NCBI GenBank assembly: GCA_028015205.1
Contig: CM051513.1
Coordinates: forward strand, 46,752,841 to 46,816,840
Length of the DNA stretch: 64,000 bases
Direction of reading: 5' to 3'
Source of the DNA: Mytilisepta virgata
Taxonomy: Eukaryota > Mollusca > Bivalvia > Mytilida > Mytilidae
The position numbers and the translations under genes were made by a program. Below, piece by piece: positions 45,176 to 57,700 of this stretch (position 1 is the first letter of the stretch; each line of letters opens with the position of its first letter). A model generated the notes under the pieces. That model was not told the origin of the DNA, did no database searches, and saw only the letters and a program-made list of their open reading frames with translations.

Positions 45176-47540
45176 GTAATAACACGAGTATTACTTTTCC
45201 CGAGGTTTTAGTGCATTCGTGATTAATTGCTGGATAACGTCCAGTAGCAATTGATTTGAGGGCTAGAGCCTGTTGATGTAACATGAATTTTAACCCTTTT
45301 TATACTAGACAGACACATTGAGTTGGATATTTATCCAGTTATCTACCTCAATAACCGTTAACAAATTCTGACATATACATCACCCTATTCGGACACAAAA
45401 AGATGTTAATGATAAAATGTTATCAAAGTACTGAAGTACTGAACATCAGAGGACCTCAAGTTATGTTGGATTATTGATAAATGACAGGTGTTTATATAGT
45501 ACCTGCCAGACAGATGTTCACCTTACAATATAGTTCACATAATATAATTTGCTATCATATCTGAGATACTGTCTTATAGTAAGAAACTTATCTTTGTGAA
45601 TTATCCATGAAATGTTGACGTGGTCAAATGAGAACTGCTAGATTGGCATTATGACCGAAAAGTTGCACACTTGCAAAAATCTTTAGCTTATTACTTATGA
45701 CAGAGAATCAACATAGCAAATATTTTTTTGACTTGTCACTGAATTATGAGAAAGAGATCAAGACAATCATATTAAAACAGATAAATTGTAATATCTGGGT
45801 GAAAGATACCACATAAACTCATATATAGATAATATTATGTCTAAAACTGAAAAAGAAAAATAAGAGTACACTAGAAACAACATAGAAAACTAAAGCCTGA
45901 GCAACTTAACCCCACCAATAGTTGGGGTGATCTCAAGTGCTCTGGATGGGTAGTAGCAATGAGATGATTTTACACCATACATATAGATCACAACTACAAT
46001 ATGAATGCGTCGGTCCTTAGAGGCCTGTAAAACAGGGCTTGTAATTCTTTGGTGTATATCTTTTGATATTCTGTTTGTACATTGATGTGGCCATTAGTTT
46101 TCTGATTTATATTGTTTAATATTTGTCATTTCATTGCTATTTCTAACTGATTTTAGTATAGTTTTTTTCTGATTGTAAAGATGTTGTATGGTTAGCTTTA
46201 TTTCTTTTTCATCATTTTGTTTCTGTGTCTGATTACCAATCATACCTCCCTTTTCGTTTCTTTTTTTTTAATAATGACAACAGTTTGGTTTCAATTTTCA
46301 TTTATATATGTAACAATATAAAACAGTATATATATAATCTCATATTACATCATTAATTTTGGTCATTGTTGGAATGTATTCATCTTTAACAATGTACTGT
46401 AAAAGTGCTATTTTCTAACAGGTACTTAGTATTATGGTTATTGTGATATCACTTATTCAAAGGACACAGTTCATTTATAGCCCAAAACGGTCTAAAATAT
46501 AAATCTTACAATTAAACTCCAAATAGTTTACAATTTGGTTCGTAAATTGGTCGATTTCAAATGTATTAACGCTCAATAAATCAGTTCTTTCATAATAGTA
46601 CATTACATTCTCCAAATTAGGCCAATTTTGTCCAAATATAATGATTTGGTGCAATTTTCAGACATGAAAGCTTTAGGAAAATTTGGCCACCATCTACAAT
46701 CCAAAATGTTTTGTAACCAAAAGACTCAAAATTTGATAAAGAATTCATCAAAATAAAAACTTTTCGGAATTGTATGGCAGCCATGGTTAATTATGCCAAA
46801 ACATATAAATTTCAGACAAAATTGATCAAAAATACAAATAATGTATAATTATGGGGTCATGGCTTCAAGATATTTAATAGTAGGTGCCAAAATAGTATAT
46901 TTTAGTCTTAATAGAATTATCACAAGTATTTCTATTTGAAATTTGTAATCGCTTGACCAATTTAGGGCCATTCTAACCCTTCGTGAACCCCTCTTTTCCT
47001 ATAATATGTAGTAAATTTCTATTTGATATTCCTTAAAATATTCACATATACCAAGATACGTTTTTTTATATTACATTTAACGAGAAAAATTTACATGATC
47101 CCATATATTTGATTTAATCCAGTTATATATATGCTAAGCATACAGTTATAATGACTTGCAAATGTAGGACTATATTATATGAACAGAATTGAGCATTTTA
47201 TTATTTATTTAGTTAATATCTGTTATGTTTTCAAATCATTTATCTGTATACTGAGCTAGCATTTGTATAGTCTCTTAATATCCTAAAATGGATTAAAAGG
47301 ATCACATGTGTTACAATCAAACTTTGGATTGACCATTAGATACCTTTAAAAAATGTCCTAACTGGTATATATAAACATTTGGATTTATTATTGTATTATC
47401 CACTGAATTCATGCTATTTCCATTTAATACAGTTCAATAGACTGTCTATACCTATTATTAATAGTAAAAAAATGCAAAAAACTATAAATATATACATTGG
47501 ACTAACATATATACATTATTCATAAAAATTAATCATTTAT
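45176..47540. other. AT-rich non-coding DNA
   Basis: No ORF, inverted repeat or RNA gene that I can support. Confidence 0.5.
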
Positions 47541-47542
47541 CA

Positions 47543-47760
47543 TGTCAACGCTGGGGTTGTGAGTTCGAATCTCACCTGTGGCGGGGTGTGTTCGACTCCG
47601 ATCTTAATTGACAAGGATTGCCAATTTTCCTACCGAAGGTCGGTGGTTCTCTCCGGGTACTCCGGCTTCCTCCACCAATAAAAACTGGCCGGCGCGAAAT
47701 AGCCAAATGTGCTGAAAACGGCGTTAAACCCCAACTAAACATAAACTAAACAAACAATCA
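47543..47760 (+). mobile_element. tRNA-derived SINE, 5'-truncated copy
   Basis: Same family as 41,019-41,281, starting just before box B (GTGAGTTCGAATCTCACC at 47,560) and continuing through GGGTACTCCGGCTTCCTCCA to ACGGCGTTAAACCCCAACTA and (AAAC)n-like sequence. Box A is missing, so it cannot be transcribed from its own promoter. Confidence 0.85.
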
Positions 47761-49843
47761 TTTATCAAACTTCAAAAAGTTCATCACATCGCATAGCATA
47801 TACATGTATACATGTAGTTGTACATAACTCTAAACTATATATAACAGTAAATAATTTGTGAATGTATCAGTGGTACTTGCTTGCATATTAGTTACTATGG
47901 GATAGTGAAAGAATCGCCATTCAGTTTTGCGTTTGATTATTTTTTTTGTGGGAATGAGCACTTTAAAATAAATAGTGTTTTGTTTAACATTTGTCTGCGG
48001 CAAATAAGAGTTCGAAATATTATTAAGATAGTAAAAATATTTCCACATATAAATATTAACATTGTAATGACTAGTATAGATGCGTTGGGAATGAGAACAG
48101 CATTATTCATGCATTGACAATCTTGTCTACATATATATATCCAAACAGTAGTTCATAGCATACAGTTTTAGTTCAAAAATCTATAAAATATCATTAAAAG
48201 ATAACATAACATATCCAAACATTTAACTAAGATGTCATTGCATTATATTTGCCTTTAACAATATATCCATGTTCCAATCTTTTTTGTATTCTTAAATACC
48301 ATATGTTTAGCATATGTCAATATAAAATTTAGAATGGAAATTGGGAATGTGTCAAAGCGACAACAATAGCTTTTAATCTGTTATAATAAATAATATAATT
48401 TGGATTAACATAAACTTAACAAACATGTTTATATTTACAAACAGTTCATGTCATACAGTTCTAATTATGTCTGATATAACATTAAATATTTGTCACTACT
48501 AGAATATATACATTAGGACTAAGCATTGCATTATTCATGCATTTACCATAACTGAACCTCAGAACTATTTAATAATAGTAAAAGATGGGACATAATCATT
48601 GGATTAATAGTTCATTGCACCATTAATGCCTTATACAATATTTCCTTAAACTGGTCTCTATTTGTTCTCTACACATCATTACACATATACGTATATCTAT
48701 ATAGCTTTTTAATCTGTTACAATAAATACTGGCATTGTTATGTTAACAACCATATTATAACCATATAAGACTTGTTTTGGAACTAATCATGTATGGCATC
48801 CTTTTCAAAAATGTAATGATATTTTAAATGCAATAACTTAACTATAAAATAAATATTTAGTTGGTTCCATACTGGGTTCAACTGTTTGCAATAGGAATGT
48901 ATCTGTATTTTTTTATAACAATATAACAATAAAGCTGCACTCAACCTGGCAACAAGTGTCAATAATGGAGGATTCGCAAACAATTAGGAAACAATGTTAA
49001 TGTATTTTATTGAAATTGGCAATAATAATATATATATGTGTTTACTCCTCATGTAGCTATTTATATCTTTTCCTATTTGTCTTAAAGTGCACGTTACAGA
49101 CACTCAATTGCACGTAATTCATAGCAGTATTTATCTTTCATGCACTTATAAATAGGTATAATTTTGTACTGTTATTGTTGAACATGCATATTAGTAACTT
49201 TGTTATTAGTAATGAATATGTGTTTTCTTATACTTCAAAATGTTTGATCCTTACATTGTCTATATTAATATGTATTTTTTTTATTTGTAAAAATTTGCAA
49301 TTGCACAAAAATGGCCCTATATTTATGAATATTTGTAGTATCACAGATATTTATAATGTTATCACAGACGACTTATGATTTGATTAGCAGCTACTATATT
49401 ATTCTTCCACAACTATCACGAATATTCATAAAAGAGAAATTTTACATTTGATAAATATTGCATTGATATATACCAAACATACTATTACAATGTTCTCAGG
49501 AAGTCAGAATTGTTACAGGTTAAGATTTGAACATTGTTCATTAACTTGTAAAGTGGGGAAATTGAAAAATGTCATCATTCCAGTTGTTTTAATGGGGAAC
49601 TGAAACAATTTGTGTTCTATAATTAACATTCTTTGTCCTTATTATTACAACTAATCAAGCAGCACTATTTCAAAACAATTGTCATTAAAATACCATATAC
49701 TTTAAAATACATCATTGAAAATGGTACATATAGAGATAATTAGTGTCATAATAAAACTGGAACTTTTCAGTAAAATTTTGTAAAATGTCTTGATCATGTT
49801 GATGCAGTAAAAGTTGTAAAATGTCTTGATTATGTTGATGATG
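47761..49843. other. AT-rich non-coding DNA
   Basis: Contains a fragment near 48,330-48,370 (gaatggaaattgggaatgtgtcaaagcgacaacaa) of the dispersed repeat better seen at 50,925-51,345. No gene recognised. Confidence 0.5.
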
Positions 49844-50032
49844 TTATATTTGTATAATGTTTGTTGCAACACCGGAAACTTCTGTTATTTTAACTGTTAT
49901 TGGCATTGTTCTGTCAAGAATAGCCTCAGGCGTATCTTCCTCAAAACAAATTCTCAGAATTGTCCTTGCCACCTTAATGTCTATCACATTTTCTGCTTCT
50001 AAGCAATTCAGAATTAAGCATTCTTCATCTTT
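49844..50032 (-). CDS. Terminal exon of an uncharacterised gene (pairs with 51,500-51,709)
   Basis: Minus-strand frame of about 62 codons, KDEECLILNCLEAENVID, IKVARTILRICFEEDTPEAI, LDRTMPITVKITEVSGVATN, ending at TAA 49,846-49,844. A candidate acceptor (actaatgaaag, weak pyrimidine tract) starts it in phase 0, and the exon at 51,500-51,709 ends in phase 0. Alternating hydrophobic residues suggest beta strands. Family unknown; see the partner exon. Confidence 0.5.
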   Translation of the reverse strand, partial: KDEECLILNCLEAENVIDIKVARTILRICFEEDTPEAILDRTMPITVKITEVSGVATNIIQI

Positions 50033-50056
50033 CTTTCATTAGTTTTAAAATACATG

Positions 50057-50976
50057 GAACATTTTGCACTGCTAAAATTTTATCATTTTATTGATATGGC
50101 ACATTTTTTATTATAATAGTTATTTGTTATAATACATATACTTATTGGTTTGAAAACCATTCGTTTTGTCTTATTACATTTACTACCTTTCATTTCATCT
50201 TAATATAGACAAGCATATTAGTACATGTAGTATTGTAATTGTGAGATATAATTATTAATTCTTGTCTATATATTCTTCTTCTTTTAGCTCATATTATCAG
50301 TGGTGGTCTTTTTAATGTGTCCGCATCTCAATGTTTTAAACATTTCAAATATCATAATTGCATAAATAATAGTAGATGTTGGTATACTTTAACAGTAAAA
50401 TCTAGCCATTTTCAACTATTCAATGATAATTATCCTGCTAATTAATATTTTTTTTCGTTAATTATATTTAAACTCGGAAATGGGGATTGTTTTGGAGAGA
50501 CAACAACCCGATGAGAGAACATTTTGCACTGCTAAAATTTTATCATTTTATTGATATGGCACATTTTTTATTATAATAGTTATTTGTTATAATACATATA
50601 CTTATTGGTTTGAAAACCATTCGTTTTGTCTTATTACATTTACTACCTTTCATTTCATCTTAATATAGACAAGCATATTAGTACATGTAGTATTGTAATT
50701 GTGAGATATAATTATTAATTCTTGTCTATATATTCTTCTTCTTTTAGCTCATATTATCAGTGGTGGTCTTTTTAATGTGTCCGCATCTCAATGTTTTAAA
50801 CATTTCAAATATCATAATTGCATAAATAATAGTAGATGTTGGTATACTTTAACAGTAAAATCTAGCCATTTTCAACTATTCAATGATAATTATCCTGCTA
50901 ATTAATATTTTTTTTCGTTAATTATATTTAAACTCGGAAATGGGGATTGTTTTGGAGAGACAACAACCCGATGAGA
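50057..50976. repeat. Perfect 460-bp tandem duplication
   Basis: 50,057-50,516 and 50,517-50,976 show no difference that I can find, and the junction falls in GATGAGAGAAC. It lies in the intron between the two minus-strand exons. Confidence 0.95.
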
Positions 50977-51345
50977 GAGGAAACAACACCCATTGGCCAC
51001 CAATGTGTGTACAATACTGAGAGAAGTTTCAGCACCCGACAGTTGGCTGCTAAACAATAATGTGTACTAATTCAGTGATAATGGATGTCATTCTAAACTC
51101 CGAAATATACACGTAGAGCTTAAATCTGAAATCCTACATGACTAACAAAGATCAATGGCTCCTGACTTGGGACAGGTGGACAGTTAATATAGGAATGAAG
51201 ATGTGGTATGATTGCCAATGAGACAAGTCTCCATAAGAAACCAATATGACACAGAAATTATCAACTATAGGTTACCATACAGCCTTCTATAATTAGCATA
51301 GCCCATACCCCTTAGTCAGCTTTATAGGGCTCCATAATGAGAGTT
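50925..51345 (+). repeat. Dispersed mytilid-type repeat
   Basis: Contains GGAAATGGGGATTGTTTTGG, GAGACAACAACCCGATG, TGTGTACTAATTCAGTGATAATGGA, CTCCTGACTTGGGACAGG and GGAATGAAGATGTGGTATGA. I recognise these phrases as a very common Mytilus dispersed repeat; this is from memory. Related scraps occur at 39,320 and 48,330. Confidence 0.6.
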
Positions 51346-51499
51346 TACACTATAGATATTTTCAATAATATATATAGATGTATTTTATATAATTATAGCC
51401 TATCCTTACTCACACTGTTCCTAACTGTTGACATTTTAATGGCTAACAACCTATAACCAGCAAAAGGCATGGCCTGTACAATGTATTTTTGTAACTTAC

Positions 51500-51709
51500 T
51501 ATTATGTTTGTTCTAGTAGTTGTATTTCCGACATTGCTGCTATTAAACTTTTTGATGGCAATGTTCTGTATCTGGACAAACTTCCCAATGGCAACTTCTT
51601 CATTCGCGCTGTGTTGCCGCCACAAGCTAGCAATTATCTTTTTGCCATCTTCTTCAATTGTAATTTCTTTAATCGGGACATCACCCATAACGACTTTCAC
51701 CATTTCTTC
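51500..51709 (-). CDS. Internal exon, possible OB-fold protein
   Basis: Minus strand: acceptor tatattattacag, 70 codons exactly, donor ATA|GTAAGT, phase 0 at both ends. It reads EEMVKVVMGDVPIKEITIEE, DGKKIIASLWRQHSANEEVA, IGKFVQIQNIAIKKF. The sequence 'dDGkkIiasLWrqha...iGkFVqIqnia' resembles one OB-fold repeat of RPA-like single-strand DNA-binding proteins; this is a pattern judgement only. The next exon is probably 49,844-50,032, after an intron holding the 460-bp duplication and the dispersed repeat. Upstream exons would lie to the right, but the I-like LINE starts there at 51,953. Confidence 0.6.
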
Positions 51710-51953
51710 CTGTAATAATATATTGGTTTATTCAGAAAAACCATGTATATAACAATTATATATACAATGTATACATGTATATAAGATTCATTTTGTTACA
51801 TCTTGTGATTTTATTTGGCAATCGTCAATGGCGTCCAGCAGGATTTAAGAAAACTAGTTGTTGACTTGTTGGTCAAATACAATTTGTTAAAATATACTTT
51901 CTCACTTTTTAGAAAAATGTTGTTTGTGCGTTACTATAATCCTCTACATCAAT

Positions 51954-52849
51954 CCCCCGTGTGGGTCCCGGGGACACAATAGAATAGGCCCACAGCTCCT
52001 CGGCTTGGCGTAAGAGGCCCCTAAAGAGGCGACATGTTTGCCGTGTGTCGCAAACCCGTGTCGGTAATAGGGAGTGTTCCTGGATGGCCGGATAAACGGT
52101 TCCGTTCACCATCCAGGGCACAATCTTTACCTAGACGGGACACCGAATGGACCCGGTTCGGTGAATCGGCCGGTCACATCAATCCTTTTATAATACTTGA
52201 AATGTTTTTTTTTCTCCATCAAATGTTTCTCTAAATTCTAAATTCCTGATTGGCGGATTGATGTTGGCTTATGGGTCACACTTTCAACATGCTCAAATTA
52301 TTTACGTTTGAATTTGGCATTTTATTCTTTTTCATTGTTTGTATTTAGTTTATTTTCTCTAAGTTCTTCACTGTAAAAGATATCGTATTTTATAGATTTC
52401 ACTATTATTTAGTTTCACTCTCATTTTTGGTTTTACAATTTTCCTACAACCTGCTCAAGAATGGCTGGATGGTCCCGGTCCAGCCAAAACTGGTCACGTC
52501 TTGCCCTCTGCTGTTTTCTCGTGGTTGTTCGAAAAGATCAAAAGGAGCCCTCAATGATACCTTGGATGGGTGGTAACCCTGTATCTAGGTTGATGTTTGG
52601 GTTCCTGGGTCTTGGAAGATGACCACTGACGGAAACAGAGAAGGCGGTGGCTCATGGGGCAAGGCTTCCTCGGCTTAATGAGGCCCCATGTTTGCCGTGT
52701 GTGGATACCCGTAAGGATAGAGGACGGGATCCTGGTGGTTGAAACACACCACTTTGGCCCTTACTTTATCTTAAACGGGCGGTCGGATGGGCCCGGTCCT
52801 GATCAATCGGCTGGTCACGCCAAGCCCTTGAATCTAACCTTTATTCAAA
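51954..52849 (+). promoter_or_regulatory. 5' leader with two promoter-like monomers
   Basis: Two related units: 51,954-52,188 and about 52,660-52,830. Shared phrases are CTCGGCTT..GAGGCCCC, ATGTTTGCCGTGTGT, a GGAC(C)CGGT..ATCGGC.GGTCAC end and a C/T-rich finish. 'GGCTTATGGGTCA'-type motifs recur at 52,268, 52,650 and 52,900. Repeated leader units act as internal RNA polymerase II promoters in several LINEs; that role is inferred here. Confidence 0.5.
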
Positions 52850-53107
52850 ATGTACAACAATAGTACCATTTACAAAGGTTGGGTTCAAGAAGGCGGTGGC
52901 TCATGGGTCAATCGTGTAGATGTTACTTTGGGCGGTTGTCTTGCCGGGCGGCCCCTGGCACAAGGCTTGCACCCATTAAGAGGTACTCTATGCGAGTATC
53001 TTGTCAGTGTATCCCTAATGCTTGTCGCATATGCGGCAGGCATACATCGTTTTGATGCTGCTCCGAGGTGGGCGGGGAGCAAGGGCAATGAATCAACAGA
53101 AATAACC

Positions 53108-54709
53108 ATGGAGTGTCTCAATAAAAAAAACCAAAATCCCCCAAACCCTCAGTCAACATGTTCTAAAAGGAAAAAAGAAGAAAGCGATGATGAAGAGCAT
53201 ACTTCAAAAGTTCTCAATTCTGATTCAGGAAAGTTTTTTAAATATTTGGTACTTACTAGTCAAAATTCGGAAAAGCCTCTCTCCAAAGTTTCACCTTTTG
53301 TTTTGCAAAAATCTATTCAAAGCTGTGCTGGCAGTGTTAAAAATGTTACAAAATTAAGATCTGGCAGTATACTTGTAGAATGTTTTCGGCTTCAACAATC
53401 AAAAAATTTGCTTTCTTTGGATATTATTGGTACTGTCCCTATTTCGGTAACTCCTCACAGGACATTGAACTCTTGTCAGGGAGTTGTTCGCGATAGAGAC
53501 AATGACCTTGATGAACTTACTGAAAATGAAATCTGCGAAGAATTAGAATCTCAAAATGTTTCAAAAGTTAAAAGATTCACCAAAAAAGTTGATAACAAAA
53601 TCATTAAACTTCATACCTACCTCCTCAGTTTTGATCTTCCGAAAGTTCCTGATCACATCTATATTGGCCCCTACAGAATTAAGGTTGACACATATGTACC
53701 AAACCCTATCCGTTGTTTCAAATGCCAGAAGTTTGGACACGGTAGGAGTTTCTGTAAAGGTGCAGAAAAATGTGTCAAATGCTCTGTAGAGGGTCACTCC
53801 AGTTTCGAATGTGACGGACAAACAAAATGCGTTAATTGCGGCGGTAATCACATGGCTAATTCCAGAACATGTGATTTCTACAAAAAAGAACACGAAATTC
53901 AAAAAATTAAAGCAGACAAAAATATTTCTTACCAAGAAGCACGTAAATTGGTCTCTGTCGCGAATAACTCGCCTCAAAATTCTTCTTATGCTGACAAGGT
54001 AAAAGGACCTCCAGCAACAAGATCTTTCTCTGTTCAGACAGTTTTTACATGGCCACATGACACTGAATATCCAGTACTTGTTTCTGAATTTGATCCATCC
54101 AAACCAAAATCTAGTACCCAGACTTCCAGTTCTTCGCAAACATCAGCCTCATCTCTACCTTTTAACCACTTTGAGATGGCTGATATTTACCTCAACTCCA
54201 GTGTTGACAAAATGATGCACGAAGAATTCGGAAGAAAACTCGAAATTTCATCAAACGCTGCTAAAAATGCAAAAGCTCAATCCCGAGCACAAAAACCTTC
54301 TACCTCCAAAAATCAGTCTTCACAACAGAAATCTTCTAACAAACAGTCATCACCTAAAAAGTCTTCAACAAAGCAATCATCAGATAAACAGTCTTCTTCA
54401 ACAAAACAGTCTTCACCTAAACAGTCTGCATCACAACACCAAAGAACTCGTTCCAACTCTACAGAAAAGACCAAACCTCAACAAAACACTGGTCGCCTAA
54501 AGAAGGCAGAAAAGCACTTGGTCAAATTCCAAACCCTGTCATCAGAGTATGGCAATGATGACAGTCAAATGGATGTAACCCCAGATGATTCTTCTGAATC
54601 TATCTGGGGTGCCCCAAAACCAAGTGCCTTTGCTGAGAGGAACAGAAGTTGTTCCCCGAAGGCAGGGCGAGGCTCCAGATTCTCGCCAATTCGTCCGCCT
54701 AAAATATGA
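53108..54709 (+). CDS. LINE ORF1, zinc-knuckle nucleic-acid-binding protein
   Basis: A gag-like RNA-binding and chaperone protein of the retrotransposon particle. I choose ATG 53,108 (MECLNKKN, 533 codons) because the degenerate copy at 42,922 starts at the same place in a different frame from its leader. The open frame extends to ATG 52,850 in this copy only. An N-terminal basic and acidic segment (KRKKEESDDEEH) is followed by an RRM-like region (FFKYLVLTSQNSEKPLSKVS ... SGSILVECF), IGPYRIKVDTYVP, then three knuckles: CFKCQKFGHGRSFC, CVKCSVEGHSSFEC, CVNCGGNHMANSRTC. A Ser/Gln/Lys-rich stretch of about 70 residues (KQSS repeats near 54,330-54,430) precedes a basic C-terminus. The stop overlaps the ORF2 start (ATGA), suggesting termination-reinitiation. 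Confidence 0.85.
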   Translation: MECLNKKNQNPPNPQSTCSKRKKEESDDEEHTSKVLNSDSGKFFKYLVLTSQNSEKPLSKVSPFVLQKSIQSCAGSVKNVTKLRSGSILVECFRLQQSKNLLSLDIIGTVPISVTPHRTLNSCQGVVRDRDNDLDELTENEICEELESQNVSKVKRFTKKVDNKIIKLHTYLLSFDLPKVPDHIYIGPYRIKVDTYVPNPIRCFKCQKFGHGRSFCKGAEKCVKCSVEGHSSFECDGQTKCVNCGGNHMANSRTCDFYKKEHEIQKIKADKNISYQEARKLVSVANNSPQNSSYADKVKGPPATRSFSVQTVFTWPHDTEYPVLVSEFDPSKPKSSTQTSSSSQTSASSLPFNHFEMADIYLNSSVDKMMHEEFGRKLEISSNAAKNAKAQSRAQKPSTSKNQSSQQKSSNKQSSPKKSSTKQSSDKQSSSTKQSSPKQSASQHQRTRSNSTEKTKPQQNTGRLKKAEKHLVKFQTLSSEYGNDDSQMDVTPDDSSESIWGAPKPSAFAERNRSCSPKAGRGSRFSPIRPPKI

Positions 54710-57700
54710 ACAACATTGTACAATGGAATTGTCGGGGTTTAAAGGTTAATTTAATAGAAATATCTTTACTTGTTCAAGCTTTCCTACCTGTTGCCTTTTG
54801 TCTCCAAGAAACTCATTTAAAGGAAAACGATAATTTAAATATAAAAAATTACTCTCTTTACAGTACTAGAACTAAACAGGATGAACGGGCTGCAGGCGGC
54901 TCTTCGATCCTTATTAAAAACAATGTCATTCATAGTCAAATAAATTTAAACACTGATCTCCAGGCAGTTGCTGTTCGCCTTTCTCTTAATAAGACTATTA
55001 CATTATGTTCTGTGTATATCCCCCCTCACAAAAACTTGGAAATTAGTTCACTCAAAACTTTGGTGAATCAGTTACCTGCCCCATTTCTTCTTATGGGCGA
55101 TTTCAACGCCCATAATCCTATGTGGGGCAGTAACTCACAAAACGATAAAGGCAAAAAGATAGAAGATTTTTTAAATCAGGAAAGCTTGTGCATTTTCAAT
55201 GATGGATCTGATACCTATCTCCATCCGGGGAATGGTTCTTACACGGCTATCGATTTAACAATTTGCGACCCTTCATTATTATTGGATTTCTCATGGCGCG
55301 TCCATGATGATTTGTGTGGAAGCGACCACTTTCCCATAATTTTGGAAAATTTATTTCCAACCTCATCCGAGAGAGTTGCTCGCTGGAAATTTGACAAAGC
55401 CAATTGGTCTTTGTTCGAGCAACTCTGTCGCGATGAACTAAGAACAGATAATTTCTGTAATGTTAGCGACCCAATCCTTAAATTTACTGAAAAGTTGGCA
55501 TCGATAGCTGAGCGAACCATTTCTAAAACCTCGACAAATCCAAAACAACCAAGCAAACCCTGGTTTGACGACGACTGTGAGGAAGCAAAGAAAAACAGGA
55601 AAAAGGCCGAACGACGGTTCAACTTGAATCCAACATCTGATAATTTAAGTAATGTCCCTATATTTCGTGCAAAAGCACGAAGAACATTTAAACAAAAGAG
55701 ACGTAAATCTTGGCAAAACTTCGTCTCTAAAATAAATTCACATACACCTATGAATAAAGTTTGGAATTTTATACAAAAGATTAACGGCAAAAACAGAAAG
55801 GCCAATCTTCACCATCTAAAAGATGGCCAAACCATTTTGACATCGGAAAGTGATATCTCTAATAAACTCGGTGAAACTTTCTCAAGACATTCTTCTTCTC
55901 AAAATTATTCTCAAGAATTCCAACAAATTAAAAACCGCACTGAAAAAACTAAACTGAACTTTAAATCAAATAATTTAGAAGACTACAATCTTCCTTTCGC
56001 TTTGGAAGAACTAAAAACCTCTTTGGCCAAAGCTCATGATACAGCCTCAGGACCTGATGATATTCATTATCAGCTCATCAAACATCTTCCTGAAGCCGCT
56101 TTTCAAGTACTCTTGGATCTACTTAATAATGTATGGAAAACTGGTGACTTGCCTTCTATTTGGAAGCTAGCCACCATCATCCCTATCCCTAAACCTGGGA
56201 AGGATCATTTTGAACCGTCGAACTATCGGCCAATCGCCCTCACAAGTTGCATTTGTAAAACCATGGAACGGATGATTAACGACCGCCTTGTTTGGTTCCT
56301 AGAGACCAATGGTCTCCTGTCCAATATACAGTGTGGATTCCGGCAAGGCAGAAGTACGTTGGATCATCTCGTTCGATTTGAAACTTTTGTTCGTAACGGG
56401 TTTGCTAAAGGTGAACATGTGGTGTCGGTCTTCTTTGATCTGGAAAAGGCTTACGACACCACCTGGAAATATGGTATTTTAAAAGACTTAAACGATATGG
56501 GGTTGAAAGGTAGACTACCTACCTTTATTGACAATTTTCTGTCAGACAGGCAGTTCAAGGTTAAGGTAAATACAACTATGTCTGACCCATTTGAACAGGA
56601 GATGGGTGTTCCCCAGGGAAGCATCCTCTCTGTTACTTTATTTAGCATTAAAATAAATAGTTTGGCCAAAACCCTACAAAAGAATGTTGAAGGCTCTCTT
56701 TATGTTGATGATTTTTTGATATGTTATAGAGCTAAAAATATGAACAATATTGAAAGACAATTACAATTGTCTTTAAATAAAATTGAAAAATGGGCTACGG
56801 AAAACGGTTTTAAATTTTCCAACTCTAAAACAGTATGTATGCATTTTTGTAATAAACGGAAATTGCATTTAGACCCCGAACTGACACTTTATAATTCTCC
56901 AATTAAAGTGGTCAAAGAAACAAAATTCCTTGGACTCCTGTTTGACAGTAAACTTACCTTTCTACCCCATATAAAAATGCTTAAAGCTAAATGCTTGAAA
57001 GCATTGGACATTTTAAAAGTTGTTTCCAGCACGGACTGGGGTGCTGATAAAAATATTTTATTAAATCTATATCGATCTTTAGTTAGATCAAAACTTGATT
57101 ATGGTTCCATTATATATGGATCTGCTCGCAAATCCTACATACAAATTTTAGATACTGTTCACCACCAAGGCCTACGTTTGGCCTTGGGGGCGTTCAGAAC
57201 ATCTCCTGTGGAGAGTTTATATGTAGAGGCGAACGAGCCCTCTCTTTATAACCGTAGGATAAAACTTGGTTTACAATACTTAACCAAGCTAAAAGCATAT
57301 CCTTCAAATCCTGCCTACGACTGTGTTTTCAATCCTCTCTATGAGGATATATTTGAACAACATGAAAATAAAATTCCTCCATTTGGTATTCGGATGAAAC
57401 CACATATTTCTGCTTCTAACTTAAACCTTGACGAAATAGCCCCTATTAATATACCTCAATCGCCGCCTTGGCTTGTACCCAAACCTATGTTTATTTTTGA
57501 CCTTAGAAAACATAAAAAGTCCGAAACAAACCCTATTCTTATTCAGCAACACTTTGCTGAAATAAAATCTAAGTTTGAATTTCATGATTCTATTTATACT
57601 GATGGGTCGAAGGACGGGGACAAAGTGGCTGCCGCTGCTGTCTATGGACAGCAAGCAGCAACTCTCCGTCTTCCATCCTCCAGTTCCATTTTTACTGCTG

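Noticed and set aside
52850..53107. N-terminal extension of ORF1 from ATG 52,850
   Set aside because: In the copy at 42.6 kb the same frame ends before ORF1 and ORF1 starts in another frame at MDFQQ, so the extension is a chance read-through of the leader.
53561..54139. 192-codon minus-strand ORF
   Set aside because: Antisense shadow of LINE ORF1.
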